NCBI RefSeq assembly: GCF_034372165.1
Contig: NZ_CP139698.1
Span: 620,001 to 684,000, forward strand
DNA: 64,000 nucleotides
From: Christiangramia sp. OXR-203
GTDB taxonomy: Bacteria > Bacteroidota > Bacteroidia > Flavobacteriales > Flavobacteriaceae
Direction of reading: 5' to 3'
The first letter of the stretch is position 1; each line of letters starts with the position of its first letter. Below, piece by piece: positions 36,994-46,260 of this stretch. The translations under genes and the position numbers were made by a program. Below the pieces are notes generated by a model. It worked only from the letters and a program-made list of their open reading frames with translations. It made no database searches and was not told the origin of the DNA.

Positions 36994-38202
36994 ATGAGCA
37001 ACATATTTGCAAATTTAAAAGGTGATAAAGTGATCTGGGCGGTAGCAGCTTTGCTGGCGATCTTTTCCTTTTTGCCGGTGTACAGTGCCAGTAGTAATCT
37101 GGCCTATCTCCATGGAGATGGTAGTACTACTGGATTTCTTATCATGCACTTTTTTCACTTGCTACTTGGTTTTTGCCTGTTATTCGCGGTACATAAAATA
37201 CCTTATCATTACTTTCGGGGAATAAGTATTTTACTGCTCCCTATTGTAATTATTTTACTGATTTTCACAATTGCCCAGGGAACTACCATTGATGGTGCTT
37301 ATGCCAGTAGATGGATACGTATCCCGGTATTAAATGTATCCTTCCAGTCTTCAACTCTGGCTTCGGTCGTTTTGATGGTTTATGTTGCCAGATATCTCTC
37401 TAAGATTACCGAGAAAAAAGTAACATTTAAGGAGACAATAATTCCGCTATGGGCCCCTGTTTTCGCTGTATTAGTGCTAATTTTGCCGGCCAATTTCTCC
37501 ACAACGGCGATCATTTTTGTCATGACGCTGATACTGATGTTTTTAGGAGGTTATCCTATCAAATACCTATCAGCCATTGTTGGTGTCGGTATTGTAATGC
37601 TGGGTATTTTCGTGCTTACAGCTAAAGCATTTCCAGGTTTATTACCCAACAGGGTGGATACCTGGTCCAGCCGAATTGAAACCTTTTTCGATGGAGAGGA
37701 AGCAGATGAGCAATATCAGGTAGAGAAAGCTAAAATTGCGATCGCTCAGGGTGGTATAACAGGAACTGGAATTGGTAAAAGTGTACAAAGAAATTTTTTA
37801 CCCCAATCTTCTTCAGATTTTATTTACGCGATCATCGTGGAGGAAATGGGGCTGATAGGGGCTTTTGGAGTGATGCTAGCCTACTTGCTTCTGTTATTCA
37901 GGATTGTGATCGTTGCTACCAAAGCGAGTAGCATATTTGGTAAACTGGTGGTGATGGGTGTAGGATTACCTATAGTTTTCCAGGCGCTTATCAATATGGG
38001 TGTTGCGGTGGAATTATTTCCAGTAACGGGACAAACCTTGCCGCTGGTTAGTAGTGGGGGAACGTCCATCTGGATGACTTGCATCGCACTTGGAATTATA
38101 CTGAGTGTAAGTGCTAGAAGAGAAGAAATTAAAGAATTTGAAAATGAGAGCCTGAATGGCGAGGAAGAGAATCCTCTGGATATTTTGAGCGAAGCGATAT
38201 GA
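36994..38202 (+). CDS. ftsW: Septal peptidoglycan polymerase FtsW (SEDS)
   Basis: 402-aa polytopic protein of the SEDS family (about ten helices) that polymerises septal glycan with FtsI. SEDS features visible are [60 protein letters not shown] and [20 protein letters not shown]. It is slightly shorter at the N-terminus than E. coli FtsW. It overlaps murG by four bases (ATGA). Confidence 0.95.
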   Translation: MSNIFANLKGDKVIWAVAALLAIFSFLPVYSASSNLAYLHGDGSTTGFLIMHFFHLLLGFCLLFAVHKIPYHYFRGISILLLPIVIILLIFTIAQGTTIDGAYASRWIRIPVLNVSFQSSTLASVVLMVYVARYLSKITEKKVTFKETIIPLWAPVFAVLVLILPANFSTTAIIFVMTLILMFLGGYPIKYLSAIVGVGIVMLGIFVLTAKAFPGLLPNRVDTWSSRIETFFDGEEADEQYQVEKAKIAIAQGGITGTGIGKSVQRNFLPQSSSDFIYAIIVEEMGLIGAFGVMLAYLLLLFRIVIVATKASSIFGKLVVMGVGLPIVFQALINMGVAVELFPVTGQTLPLVSSGGTSIWMTCIALGIILSVSARREEIKEFENESLNGEEENPLDILSEAI

Positions 38203-39296
38203 AGAAGAACATGCGAGTTATATTATCAGGTGGCGGAACAGGTGGACATATCTATCCTGCGATCGCTATTGCAGATGAGATCAAAAGTCGTCATCCAGAA
38301 GCTGAGATATTGTTCGTAGGTGCGAAGGATCGTATGGAAATGGAGAAGGTGCCTCAGGCTGGTTATAAAATCGAAGGTCTGTGGATCACTGGGATCGATC
38401 GTTCCCTAAGTCTAAGAAACTTATCTTTTCCTTTTAAGTTAATTAGCAGTATCTCAAAATCACGAAAAATCGTAAAGAGATTTAAGCCAGATGTAGTCAT
38501 TGGTACTGGTGGATTTGCCAGCGGACCATTACTGCGTATAGCGATCTCCAGGAATATCCCAACGCTGGTACAGGAACAGAATAGTCTTCCAGGTATCACC
38601 AATAAAATACTGGCCAAAAATGCAAGTGTTATCTGTGCTGCCTATGAAAAAGTAAAAGATTATTTCCCTGCGGAAAAAACTGTCATCACCGGTAATCCGG
38701 TTAGACAGGATTTGCTTAAGGTGAATACGCTAAGGCAGGAAGCTCAGGAATACTTTAAACTGAAGCCTGGAAAGAAGACGGTGCTTATTCTAGGAGGGAG
38801 CCTGGGAGCCAGAAGGATCAATAAACTTATTGAAACCTATTTAAAAAGATTCGAACAGGAAAATGTGCAATTGATCTGGCAAATTGGGAAACTATATTAT
38901 TCAGATTATAAAAAGTATGCTTCAGACAAGGTGGTGGCAAAAGAATATATCAATCGTATGGACCTGGCTTATGCAGCTGCAGATGTGATCATCTCCAGAG
39001 CTGGAGCTGGAAGCGTTTCAGAATTATGCATTGTGGGAAAACCGGTATTATTTATTCCGTCCCCTAATGTTGCTGAAAATCATCAGGCAAAAAACGCCAT
39101 GGCGGTAACAGATCATGACGCGGCATTGATGATTACTGAAGATGAACTTACAGAAAAATTTGATCCATGCTTTTTTAGCTTTTTAAAAGATGAAAGAAGA
39201 CTGGAAAGATTTTCAAGAAATATAAAACAACTTGCGCTGCCTAACGCAACATCAGATATAGTAAACGAAGTAGAAAAGCTTGTAGAAAGAAACTAA
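38199..39296 (+). CDS. murG: UDP-GlcNAc:lipid I GlcNAc-transferase
   Basis: 365-aa GT28 enzyme making lipid II at the inner membrane face. Glycine-rich loops are present: [20 protein letters not shown] near the N-terminus and [16 protein letters not shown] near residue 200; acceptor segment [14 protein letters not shown] and the donor-binding [20 protein letters not shown] are typical. It overlaps ftsW at its start and murC at its end (one base). Confidence 0.96.
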   Translation: MKKNMRVILSGGGTGGHIYPAIAIADEIKSRHPEAEILFVGAKDRMEMEKVPQAGYKIEGLWITGIDRSLSLRNLSFPFKLISSISKSRKIVKRFKPDVVIGTGGFASGPLLRIAISRNIPTLVQEQNSLPGITNKILAKNASVICAAYEKVKDYFPAEKTVITGNPVRQDLLKVNTLRQEAQEYFKLKPGKKTVLILGGSLGARRINKLIETYLKRFEQENVQLIWQIGKLYYSDYKKYASDKVVAKEYINRMDLAYAAADVIISRAGAGSVSELCIVGKPVLFIPSPNVAENHQAKNAMAVTDHDAALMITEDELTEKFDPCFFSFLKDERRLERFSRNIKQLALPNATSDIVNEVEKLVERN

Positions 39297-40654
39297 TGAA
39301 GAATCCTGACCACATAGAACATTTTTATTTCATCGGTATCGGTGGAATTGGGATGAGTGCGCTCGCCAGATATTTCCAGGCGAAGGGTGCAACGGTTTGT
39401 GGTTATGATCGTACACCTTCGAAACTTACAGCAGAACTGGAGAAGGAAGGGATTGTTATTAGTTATGCAGATGAGGTTGAGACTATTCCACAGAATATTT
39501 TAGAGGATGTGGAAAATAGTCTCGTGGTGTATACTCCTGCAGTTCCAAAAGATCATAAACAGTTTGGTTATTTTCAGCAGGAAGGATTCCAGGTCGTGAA
39601 AAGATCTGAATTGCTGGGAATGGTTACCTCTAATAAATACTGCCTGGCCGTTGCTGGTACTCATGGAAAGACTACCACAACCGCTATTTTAGGTCATTTG
39701 CTTAAAGAAACTGGCGCGAAAGTAACTGCATTCCTGGGTGGCATTAGTGAAGATATTCAGTCAAACCTGATCATGCTGGGCGATGAGGTTGTAGTAGTAG
39801 AAGCAGATGAGTTTGATCGTTCATTTCTTCGGCTTTCGCCCAACATTGCGGCGATCACCTCTATGGATGCAGATCATCTCGATATCTACGGAAGTAAAGA
39901 AGAACTGGAAAAATCGTTTAAGGAGTTTGCTGCAAAAATACCTGAAAACGGCACTTTATTCGTTAATAATAAATTATCTCTAAGCGGAATGACACTTGGC
40001 ATAAATGATGCGAGTGATTATTCAGCTAAGAACGTAAAAATTGAGAACGGCACTTATGTCTTTGATCTAAAGACTCCTTCTCAAACTATAGAAAATTTAA
40101 GATTTAATCTACCCGGCAATCACAATTTGCTGAATGCTATAACAGCCCTGGCGATGGCGATCGAATACGGATCCCCAACCATCGATCTGGCCAGGGCTTT
40201 ATATTCTTTCAAAGGTGTAAGACGTAGATTCAATTATAAGATTAAAACCGATAAACTGGTGCTAATTGATGACTATGCTCATCATCCTACAGAGATTTCT
40301 GCAGTACATCAGGCGGTTCGTGCAATGTACCCCGACAAAATTGTTCTTGCGGTTTTTCAACCCCACTTGTTTAGCCGTACCCGTGACTTCGCTGAAGATT
40401 TTGCCTCCAGCCTTTCAGAATTTGATAAGGTCTTTCTCATGGATATTTATCCCGCGCGAGAAACCCCAATCGATGGCATCACTTCAGCCTGGTTACTGGA
40501 ACAAATAGAAAATGATTACAAGAGACTTGTTAGCAAACATGATCTTATTGATTCTATAAGGTCTGAATATGCAGATGTTGTAGTAATCATGGGCGCTGGC
40601 GATATTGGAGATGAAGTTGAATCTGTTCAAAAAGCCTTACAGAATGAAGCGTAG
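39296..40654 (+). CDS. murC: UDP-N-acetylmuramate:L-alanine ligase
   Basis: 452-aa Mur ligase starting the peptide stem. N-terminal FYFIGIGGIGMSALARYFQA, ATP loop AVAGTHGKTTTTAILGHLLK, EADEFDRSFLRLSP, FNLPGNHNLLNA, IDDYAHHPTEI and VFQPHLFSRTRDF. Length is normal. Its last 11 bases overlap the start of ftsQ. Confidence 0.96.
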   Translation: MKNPDHIEHFYFIGIGGIGMSALARYFQAKGATVCGYDRTPSKLTAELEKEGIVISYADEVETIPQNILEDVENSLVVYTPAVPKDHKQFGYFQQEGFQVVKRSELLGMVTSNKYCLAVAGTHGKTTTTAILGHLLKETGAKVTAFLGGISEDIQSNLIMLGDEVVVVEADEFDRSFLRLSPNIAAITSMDADHLDIYGSKEELEKSFKEFAAKIPENGTLFVNNKLSLSGMTLGINDASDYSAKNVKIENGTYVFDLKTPSQTIENLRFNLPGNHNLLNAITALAMAIEYGSPTIDLARALYSFKGVRRRFNYKIKTDKLVLIDDYAHHPTEISAVHQAVRAMYPDKIVLAVFQPHLFSRTRDFAEDFASSLSEFDKVFLMDIYPARETPIDGITSAWLLEQIENDYKRLVSKHDLIDSIRSEYADVVVIMGAGDIGDEVESVQKALQNEA

Positions 40655-41360
40655 TCTAAAGTTTATACAGCCTTTAATTTTAATCCTGCTAATAGGAGGG
40701 CTTTATGGTTTTGCAGAACATCGCCATAAGAACAGAAAATTAACCAATATCAAGGTTAGTTTTACCGAGACTGAGAACCTCTATGTGACTGAGGAAGTGG
40801 TTAATAAATTGTTAATACAATCTAATGACAGTGTCTCGAGCATAGATAAAGAAACTTTAGATTTGAATAGAGTGGAAGCTATGCTGAACGATCACGACAT
40901 GATTGAAAATGCAGAAGTATTTCTAACACTCGACGGAAAATTGAAAGCGACCGTAAGTCAGAGAAAGCCAATAGGCAGGGTAGCTGGAAATTCTTCATTT
41001 TACCTGGATAGAAATGGAGAGATCATGCCATTATCAGAATATTACTCGGCTAGAGTGCCGCTAATGTTCGGATTTGATGGAAGTACTGTAGCTGAAGTTT
41101 ACGGAATAGTAAGTTATATTCAGAATGATGATTTTCTAAGGAAACATATAACGGGAATTACTCGTTTAAACGCTGAAGCCTATGCTTTAGAACTTAGAGA
41201 GGATGATTTTCAAATTTATTTTGGAGATACTACGGAGATAGATCTCAAGTTTAACAATTTTAAGGCCTTTTACAAAAAGGCTACCAAGGAAAAGAAATTA
41301 AATACCTACAAAAAAGTGAACCTACAATTTGGAGATCAGGTTGTGTGCACGAAAAAATAG
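40644..41360 (+). CDS. ftsQ: Cell division protein FtsQ
   Basis: 238-aa bitopic protein: short basic cytoplasmic start (MKRSLKFIQ), one helix (about 8-25) and a periplasmic POTRA-like domain (NIKVSFTETENLYVTEEVVN to AEVFLTLDGKLKATVSQRKP) plus a beta domain. Sequence is divergent from E. coli FtsQ; the call uses the QRKPIGRV pattern and position between murC and ftsA. ATG 40644 is chosen; the frame is open to 40605 within murC. Confidence 0.88.
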   Translation: MKRSLKFIQPLILILLIGGLYGFAEHRHKNRKLTNIKVSFTETENLYVTEEVVNKLLIQSNDSVSSIDKETLDLNRVEAMLNDHDMIENAEVFLTLDGKLKATVSQRKPIGRVAGNSSFYLDRNGEIMPLSEYYSARVPLMFGFDGSTVAEVYGIVSYIQNDDFLRKHITGITRLNAEAYALELREDDFQIYFGDTTEIDLKFNNFKAFYKKATKEKKLNTYKKVNLQFGDQVVCTKK

Positions 41361-41363
41361 TTT

Positions 41364-42722
41364 ATGGAACAGAACGATATTGCAGTAGGATTAGATATTG
41401 GAACTACCAAGATTGTGGCTATGATCGGCCGCAAGAATGAGTATGGAAAAGTAGAGATCGTAGGCATAGGAAAATCAAAGTCCCTGGGCGTACATCGCGG
41501 AGTGGTGAATAATATCACCCAGACGATCCAGTCTATCCAGCAGGCAATACAGGAAGCAGAAGCCGATAGCGGTTTAAAGATCAGTGAAGTGGTAGTTGGA
41601 ATTGCAGGACAGCATATTCGAAGCCTTCAGCATAGTGATTATATTACCAGGCAAAATCCTGATGAGGTTATAGATTCTGAAGACATTCATACGTTATGCA
41701 ACCAGGTTCATAAACTGGTTATGTTGCCGGGAGAAGAGATCATTCATGTGCTTCCGCAGGAATTTAAAGTAGACGGGCAGGCGGAGATCAAAGAACCTAT
41801 CGGGATGTACGGTGGAAGACTGGAAGCTAACTTTCATGTCGTTGTAGGACAGGTTTCTTCGATCAGAAATATTGGTCGATGCGTGAAAAGCGCCGGACTT
41901 GAACTTTCAGCAGTAACGTTGGAGCCGTTAGCTTCAGCAAATGCAGTTCTTAGCCAGGAGGAAAAAGAGGCAGGTGTGGCACTTATCGATATAGGTGGTG
42001 GTACTACAGATCTTGCAATTTTTAAAGATGGTATCATCAGGCATACTGCGGTAATTCCTTTTGGTGGAAATGTGATTACTGAAGATATTAAGGAAGGATG
42101 TTCAATTATTGAAAAGCAGGCAGAATTACTAAAGATCAAATTTGGATCTGCATGGCCGGGTGAAAATAAGGATAATGAGATCGTTTCTATCCCAGGTTTA
42201 CGTGGAAGAGAGCCGAAGGAGATCACTTTGAAGAATCTCTCCAAGATCATCCATGCACGAGTAGTAGAGATCATCGACCAGGTTTACCTGGAGATTAAGA
42301 ATTACGGACACGATGAGCAAAAGAAAAAATTGATCGCTGGAATCGTTCTTACCGGAGGTGGTGCTCAATTGAAGCATCTTAAGCAACTGGTAGAATATAT
42401 TACGGGAATGGATACCAGAATAGGATATCCTAACGAACATCTGGCCGGGAATAATGATTCAGAAACCACCAGTCCGGTATATGCTACGGCAGTTGGATTG
42501 GTAATGAATAGCCTTGAAAAAGGGAATAACAAGTATCAGGAGGAAGTTGTGCTCTCTAAAAACCAAATGGTAGAAGATGAGGTTGAAGAGCAAAATCATG
42601 ACCAGGATGATGATGAACATGATACTTTCAGGGAAGAGCCCTCTTCCAATAAGGTTGCACGAAAAAGCATCTTTGATAAATGGGCAGAGAAATTCAAGGA
42701 TTTCTTAGACAATGCAGAATAA
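41364..42722 (+). CDS. ftsA: Cell division actin homologue FtsA
   Basis: 452-aa actin-like ATPase that tethers FtsZ to the membrane. Phosphate loops: VGLDIGTTKIVAMIGRKN and ALIDIGGGTTDLAIFKDG; adenosine motif GIVLTGGGAQLKHL; the FtsA-specific 1C domain lies between about residues 85 and 165. The last 25 residues after an acidic linker (RKSIFDKWAEKFKDFLDNAE) form an amphipathic helix for membrane binding. It starts three bases after ftsQ and precedes ftsZ by 33 bases. Confidence 0.95.
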   Translation: MEQNDIAVGLDIGTTKIVAMIGRKNEYGKVEIVGIGKSKSLGVHRGVVNNITQTIQSIQQAIQEAEADSGLKISEVVVGIAGQHIRSLQHSDYITRQNPDEVIDSEDIHTLCNQVHKLVMLPGEEIIHVLPQEFKVDGQAEIKEPIGMYGGRLEANFHVVVGQVSSIRNIGRCVKSAGLELSAVTLEPLASANAVLSQEEKEAGVALIDIGGGTTDLAIFKDGIIRHTAVIPFGGNVITEDIKEGCSIIEKQAELLKIKFGSAWPGENKDNEIVSIPGLRGREPKEITLKNLSKIIHARVVEIIDQVYLEIKNYGHDEQKKKLIAGIVLTGGGAQLKHLKQLVEYITGMDTRIGYPNEHLAGNNDSETTSPVYATAVGLVMNSLEKGNNKYQEEVVLSKNQMVEDEVEEQNHDQDDDEHDTFREEPSSNKVARKSIFDKWAEKFKDFLDNAE

Positions 42723-42755
42723 AATAGATACAATACAACCAGTAAAACAGAGTTT

Positions 42756-44747
42756 ATGAGCAGTACAGAATTTGGAGACATCTCATTCGATTTACCAAAG
42801 AACCAATCGAACGTCATCAAAGTGATTGGAGTTGGAGGTGGAGGAAGCAACGCCATTAACCATATGTTCCAGGCAGGAATTAAAGGGGTTGATTTTGTTG
42901 TTTGTAATACCGACTCCCAGGCTTTGGAGAACAGTTCGGTTCCAAACAAGATCCAGTTAGGGGTAACTTTAACTGAAGGACTTGGAGCAGGTGCAAATCC
43001 TGAGATCGGTGAGAAAGCGGCAGTAGAAAGCTTTGAGGAAATAAAGCAAATGTTGGATACCAATACCAAGATGATCTTTATCACTGCAGGTATGGGTGGT
43101 GGTACCGGGACTGGTGCTGCTCCAATAATAGCAAAACAGGCAAAAGAACTGGATATTTTAACGGTTGGTATCGTGACCATTCCATTTCAGTTCGAAGGAA
43201 GAAACAGAAACGAACAGGCACAATTAGGAGTTGAAAGATTGCGCAAGCATGTAGATTCGCTAATTGTGATCAATAATAACAAACTTCGTGAGGTTTATGG
43301 AAATCTTGGTTTTAAAGCCGGATTCTCGAAAGCTGATGAAGTGTTGGCAACTGCATCCAGAGGAATTGCAGAAGTTATAACGCACCATTATACTCAGAAT
43401 ATTGACCTTCGCGATGCGAAGACTGTATTGAGTAATTCTGGAACTGCGATTATGGGTTCTGCCCAGGCTTCAGGAGCCAGTAGAGCTACAGATGCGATCA
43501 TGAAAGCACTTGATTCGCCATTATTGAACGATAATAAGATCACCGGAGCCAAAAATGTTTTACTGCTTATTGTATCTGGTAACGAGGAGATCACTATCGA
43601 TGAAATTGGAGAGATCAATGACCATATTCAGCTTGAAGCTGGGCATAGCGCTAACATCATTATGGGTGTTGGAGAGGACGAATCTTTAGAAGACTCTATC
43701 GCCGTGACTATTATCGCTACTGGGTTCGATGTAGAACAGCAAAATGAGATCACTAATACTGAAACTAAAAAGATCATTCATACCCTGGAAGACGAGCAAA
43801 GAGCTGAGCAGGAATTGATCGCTAAAAGAACTGGTTCAGTTTCTGAAGTAGCTCAGGACAGGAATGATGACATTGAAGATGCTCAGATAGAATTTGAGGC
43901 ACCGAAAAAGGAAGAAAAGATCGTTCACACTCTGGACGAAAATGTAGAGGAAGTAGACGAGGTTGGTAAAATTCAGAAAAAGGTAGAAGATATTTACAAA
44001 ACACCAGATTTCGCAAGAAAGCTTGATGTTGTCTACGAGGAAGTGAATCCTGAAGAGTTTATCATCAATGATACTTCAGAAACACTGGATACTGAAAATT
44101 TCAAAGAATCTGAAGAAGGTAAATCTGAAAGCGAAGAACAGTTTATGTTTACTTTCGATATCCCAATGAATCAGAAGGAAGAGAAGAAGCAGCTTTCAGA
44201 AAAGAAAGAAGAGGTAAAGCGGCATTCTTTAAATGATGAAGAGGAAGAGTCTACAAGAAATATTCATGTGAACGAACATGTAGAGATCGTTCCCGTAACC
44301 GAAAATTCTGCCAAGGGAGTAAAGCGATATAGTCTTGATGATTATATGGAGATCGAGCAGAAACTTGAAAGTTCCAAGGCTCCGGAAAAGGAGGAAGAGA
44401 AGGACGAAACAGTAGCTTTTGAAAAAAAGACTGTAGCTCCGGCTCCTTCAAGAGAGAATGACAACGATGAGCATGATCCATTCGACAATCCAATTTCTTC
44501 TGAAGTTGTGCGTCAACGTACGGCAGAGCGTAAAGCGAAGATGAAGGAATTCAATTATAAGTTTAGAACTGGTTCAGCTCAGATCGATGAGATTGAAAAG
44601 CAGCCAGCTTATAAAAGAGCAGGAATTGAGTTGAATAATTCGAAGCATGGTGAAAGTAAACTTTCAAGAACCAGTATCGAGCAGGATGATAATAACGAAT
44701 TACATTTTAGAAAGAACAACTCTTTCCTACACGACAATGTTGACTAA
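42756..44747 (+). CDS. ftsZ: Cell division tubulin homologue FtsZ with long C-terminal extension
   Basis: 663-aa GTPase that forms the Z-ring. The tubulin-like core (about residues 15-330) has VIGVGGGGSNAINHM, the tubulin signature GMGGGTGTGAAPIIAK, FEGRNRNEQA and NNNKLREVYGN. After it comes a roughly 330-residue charged linker, much longer than the about 60 residues of E. coli, rich in Glu/Lys, with two copies of VKR(H/Y)SL(N/D)D at residues 487 and 522, and a conserved-looking end NNSFLHDNVD as possible partner-binding peptide. Last gene of the cluster, before a strong terminator. Confidence 0.95.
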   Translation: MSSTEFGDISFDLPKNQSNVIKVIGVGGGGSNAINHMFQAGIKGVDFVVCNTDSQALENSSVPNKIQLGVTLTEGLGAGANPEIGEKAAVESFEEIKQMLDTNTKMIFITAGMGGGTGTGAAPIIAKQAKELDILTVGIVTIPFQFEGRNRNEQAQLGVERLRKHVDSLIVINNNKLREVYGNLGFKAGFSKADEVLATASRGIAEVITHHYTQNIDLRDAKTVLSNSGTAIMGSAQASGASRATDAIMKALDSPLLNDNKITGAKNVLLLIVSGNEEITIDEIGEINDHIQLEAGHSANIIMGVGEDESLEDSIAVTIIATGFDVEQQNEITNTETKKIIHTLEDEQRAEQELIAKRTGSVSEVAQDRNDDIEDAQIEFEAPKKEEKIVHTLDENVEEVDEVGKIQKKVEDIYKTPDFARKLDVVYEEVNPEEFIINDTSETLDTENFKESEEGKSESEEQFMFTFDIPMNQKEEKKQLSEKKEEVKRHSLNDEEEESTRNIHVNEHVEIVPVTENSAKGVKRYSLDDYMEIEQKLESSKAPEKEEEKDETVAFEKKTVAPAPSRENDNDEHDPFDNPISSEVVRQRTAERKAKMKEFNYKFRTGSAQIDEIEKQPAYKRAGIELNNSKHGESKLSRTSIEQDDNNELHFRKNNSFLHDNVD

Positions 44748-44765
44748 GAGTCAATATGGTTAAAC

Positions 44766-44796
44766 AAAAAAAGCTGCCTAAGGGCAGCTTTTTTTT
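44766..44796 (+). terminator. Terminator of the dcw cluster
   Basis: A-tract, stem AAGCTGCC / GGCAGCTT with a TAAG loop, then eight T. Its symmetric tracts may also stop the convergent 65-aa gene. Confidence 0.9.
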
Positions 44797-44818
44797 ATGT
44801 TCATATTTTGCGAACTAA

Positions 44819-45016
44819 TTACTTTCTTACTGGAACTTCATCTGTATCTCTTCGATATTTAAGCATGGAAATTCCTGCTACAAAGAATACAAATCCCAGG
44901 ATGGTAAGTGCCCAGGGGCTTAACATAAGTGCTATACTGCCAAAGATTCCTAATACTCCCATTACCAGTGCGATCGCACCACCAATGGTCATAATCATTG
45001 CTAAAACTTTAATCAT
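44819..45016 (-). CDS. Small two-helix membrane protein, 65 aa
   Basis: Two strongly hydrophobic segments (about residues 3-30 and 33-52; MIKVLAMIMTIGGAIALVMG at the start, LTILGFVFFVAGISML in the second) followed by a charged cytoplasmic end. Possibly related to small DUF3185/YtxH-like or PspC-free membrane proteins, not recognised. Chosen over the opposite-strand frame because of this clean topology and because its ATG follows the PPase gene by 73 bases on the same strand. Confidence 0.55.
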   Translation of the reverse strand: MIKVLAMIMTIGGAIALVMGVLGIFGSIALMLSPWALTILGFVFFVAGISMLKYRRDTDEVPVRK

Positions 45017-45089
45017 AATATGTCAAAATATTGGTTATCAGAATTAAAAGTATCTATTTAATGTATTCACAAATCAATATTAACAAACT

Positions 45090-45686
45090 TTACAATTTTA
45101 GCCGAAGCCTCTCAATTTCTTTAATTGCATCCGTTTCATCACCCCAACCTTGAATTACGGTATCGTCTTCCAGGTCATAATTTGAAAACCAATTCTCAAG
45201 AATATTCAGTGCTCCAGGATAATTCTCGTATAGTTGCTGGTAATTTTCAGCCTGTATTGTTCTTAATTCCATTCTGGCTGGGATGGCAATGATTTTAAAG
45301 TCTTCTTCGCCCGCATCTACCATTTTAATGATGCCAATTGGAATGAATTCCACGATATCCCCAGATTTCAGTGTGCTACTAAGTATCATGATGTCCAAGG
45401 CATCGCCATCACCTCCATTCGCTGGATCTGAATAAGTGGAAGGTATAAACCCATAGTTCGCAGGGTAAGCCAGGAAATCTATGATCCTTTCCTTACCATT
45501 ACGAAGGGAAGTACTAAAAAGTCTTAAGTCCTTATCGTATTCTACTTTAGCATTAGTGCCTGCCGGTATTTCGATCACTGCCTGGTAATTCCCATTTTTT
45601 GAAAGTAAACTAGTAGCCAACAGGTCCTGCCTAGATTTGCAGGATGCAACCAATATGAAAATAAGAATAAGCAGACACTTTCTCAT
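45090..45686 (-). CDS. ppa: Inorganic pyrophosphatase, family I, with lipoprotein signal
   Basis: 198-aa soluble-type pyrophosphatase preceded by a lipoprotein signal (LLILIFILVASC, Cys16). Family I residues: VIEIPAGTNAKVEYDKD, AYPANYGFIPSTY, the metal-binding DGDALD (usual DGDPxD with Ala for Pro), KMVDAGEEDFKIIAIP. The Tyr of the late active-site motif is kept but the following Lys seems replaced (NYDLED). The signal would place it outside the cytoplasm, unusual for this enzyme. It is one base downstream of another lipoprotein gene. Confidence 0.8.
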   Translation of the reverse strand: MRKCLLILIFILVASCKSRQDLLATSLLSKNGNYQAVIEIPAGTNAKVEYDKDLRLFSTSLRNGKERIIDFLAYPANYGFIPSTYSDPANGGDGDALDIMILSSTLKSGDIVEFIPIGIIKMVDAGEEDFKIIAIPARMELRTIQAENYQQLYENYPGALNILENWFSNYDLEDDTVIQGWGDETDAIKEIERLRLKL

Positions 45687-45687
45687 T

Positions 45688-46245
45688 CTAGTTCCAGTAG
45701 ATCATAAAGTATTTGATCTTTGCATCATCTGGAATTTGCGAAGCCATGATCTTACTATCCGTATCATAACGGAGATTGGACGGTAACTGTGTCTTGTCTA
45801 TTGTAATGTAAGCATTGATCTCATCCAGAAATACTACGGCAGAATTTATCGTATTCTCGATCCTTGAGATCGTATAGTTCTCCATGATATCCTTGAAGGT
45901 GCTATTCACATTAAGTCCGTTCTTAGTTTCGTAACGAGCATCAAGTATGCGAATATTTCCAATGGTACTGGTAGAGTCGAATTCCTGCAAGGGTTCCAGA
46001 CTCATTAATGCTGCGCCATCCTCACCGAAAATCTTGATCTCGTCTGTAGAACGAAAGTCATCAGGACCGCTCGTTTGTCTTACGATACTGTCATTTTGAA
46101 AAATACTATCTAACTGGTTGATCTTAACCTCCTTTTTCAAGGGTCCCACTTGCGTTGGAGTTATTAGAAATGGATTTTCTTCATCATTCGTGCATGATAC
46201 CATCGCGGCGCAAAGGCCTAGAAAGATTAGAGCTTTTTTATACAT
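45688..46245 (-). CDS. Putative lipoprotein of unknown function, 185 aa
   Basis: Signal with lipobox (FLGLCAAMVSC, Cys18) and a polar mature region with no recognised domain (QLDSIFQNDSIVRQTSGPDD, INAYITIDKTQLP). It sits between the HerA-like ATPase gene (15 bases upstream) and the pyrophosphatase (one base downstream), so co-transcription is likely. Other lipoproteins of the same operon suggest an envelope role, but nothing specific can be said. Confidence 0.65.
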   Translation of the reverse strand: MYKKALIFLGLCAAMVSCTNDEENPFLITPTQVGPLKKEVKINQLDSIFQNDSIVRQTSGPDDFRSTDEIKIFGEDGAALMSLEPLQEFDSTSTIGNIRILDARYETKNGLNVNSTFKDIMENYTISRIENTINSAVVFLDEINAYITIDKTQLPSNLRYDTDSKIMASQIPDDAKIKYFMIYWN

Positions 46246-46260
46246 AGATTTCGGTTTCCT

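Noticed and set aside
37020-40660. Missing murF, murB and ddl in the dcw cluster as a novelty
   Set aside because: These genes lie elsewhere in many Bacteroidota genomes; the order seen here is the ordinary one for the group.
41834-42274. 146-codon open frame opposite ftsA
   Set aside because: Shadow frame inside a conserved gene.
42596-43180. 194-codon open frame on the minus strand opposite ftsA/ftsZ
   Set aside because: It is a mirror of the strongly conserved coding frame and has low-complexity proline/valine-rich content.
44808-45047. 79-codon plus-strand frame after the dcw terminator
   Set aside because: The minus-strand frame in the same place gives a clean two-helix membrane protein, whereas this one begins inside terminator-flanking sequence.
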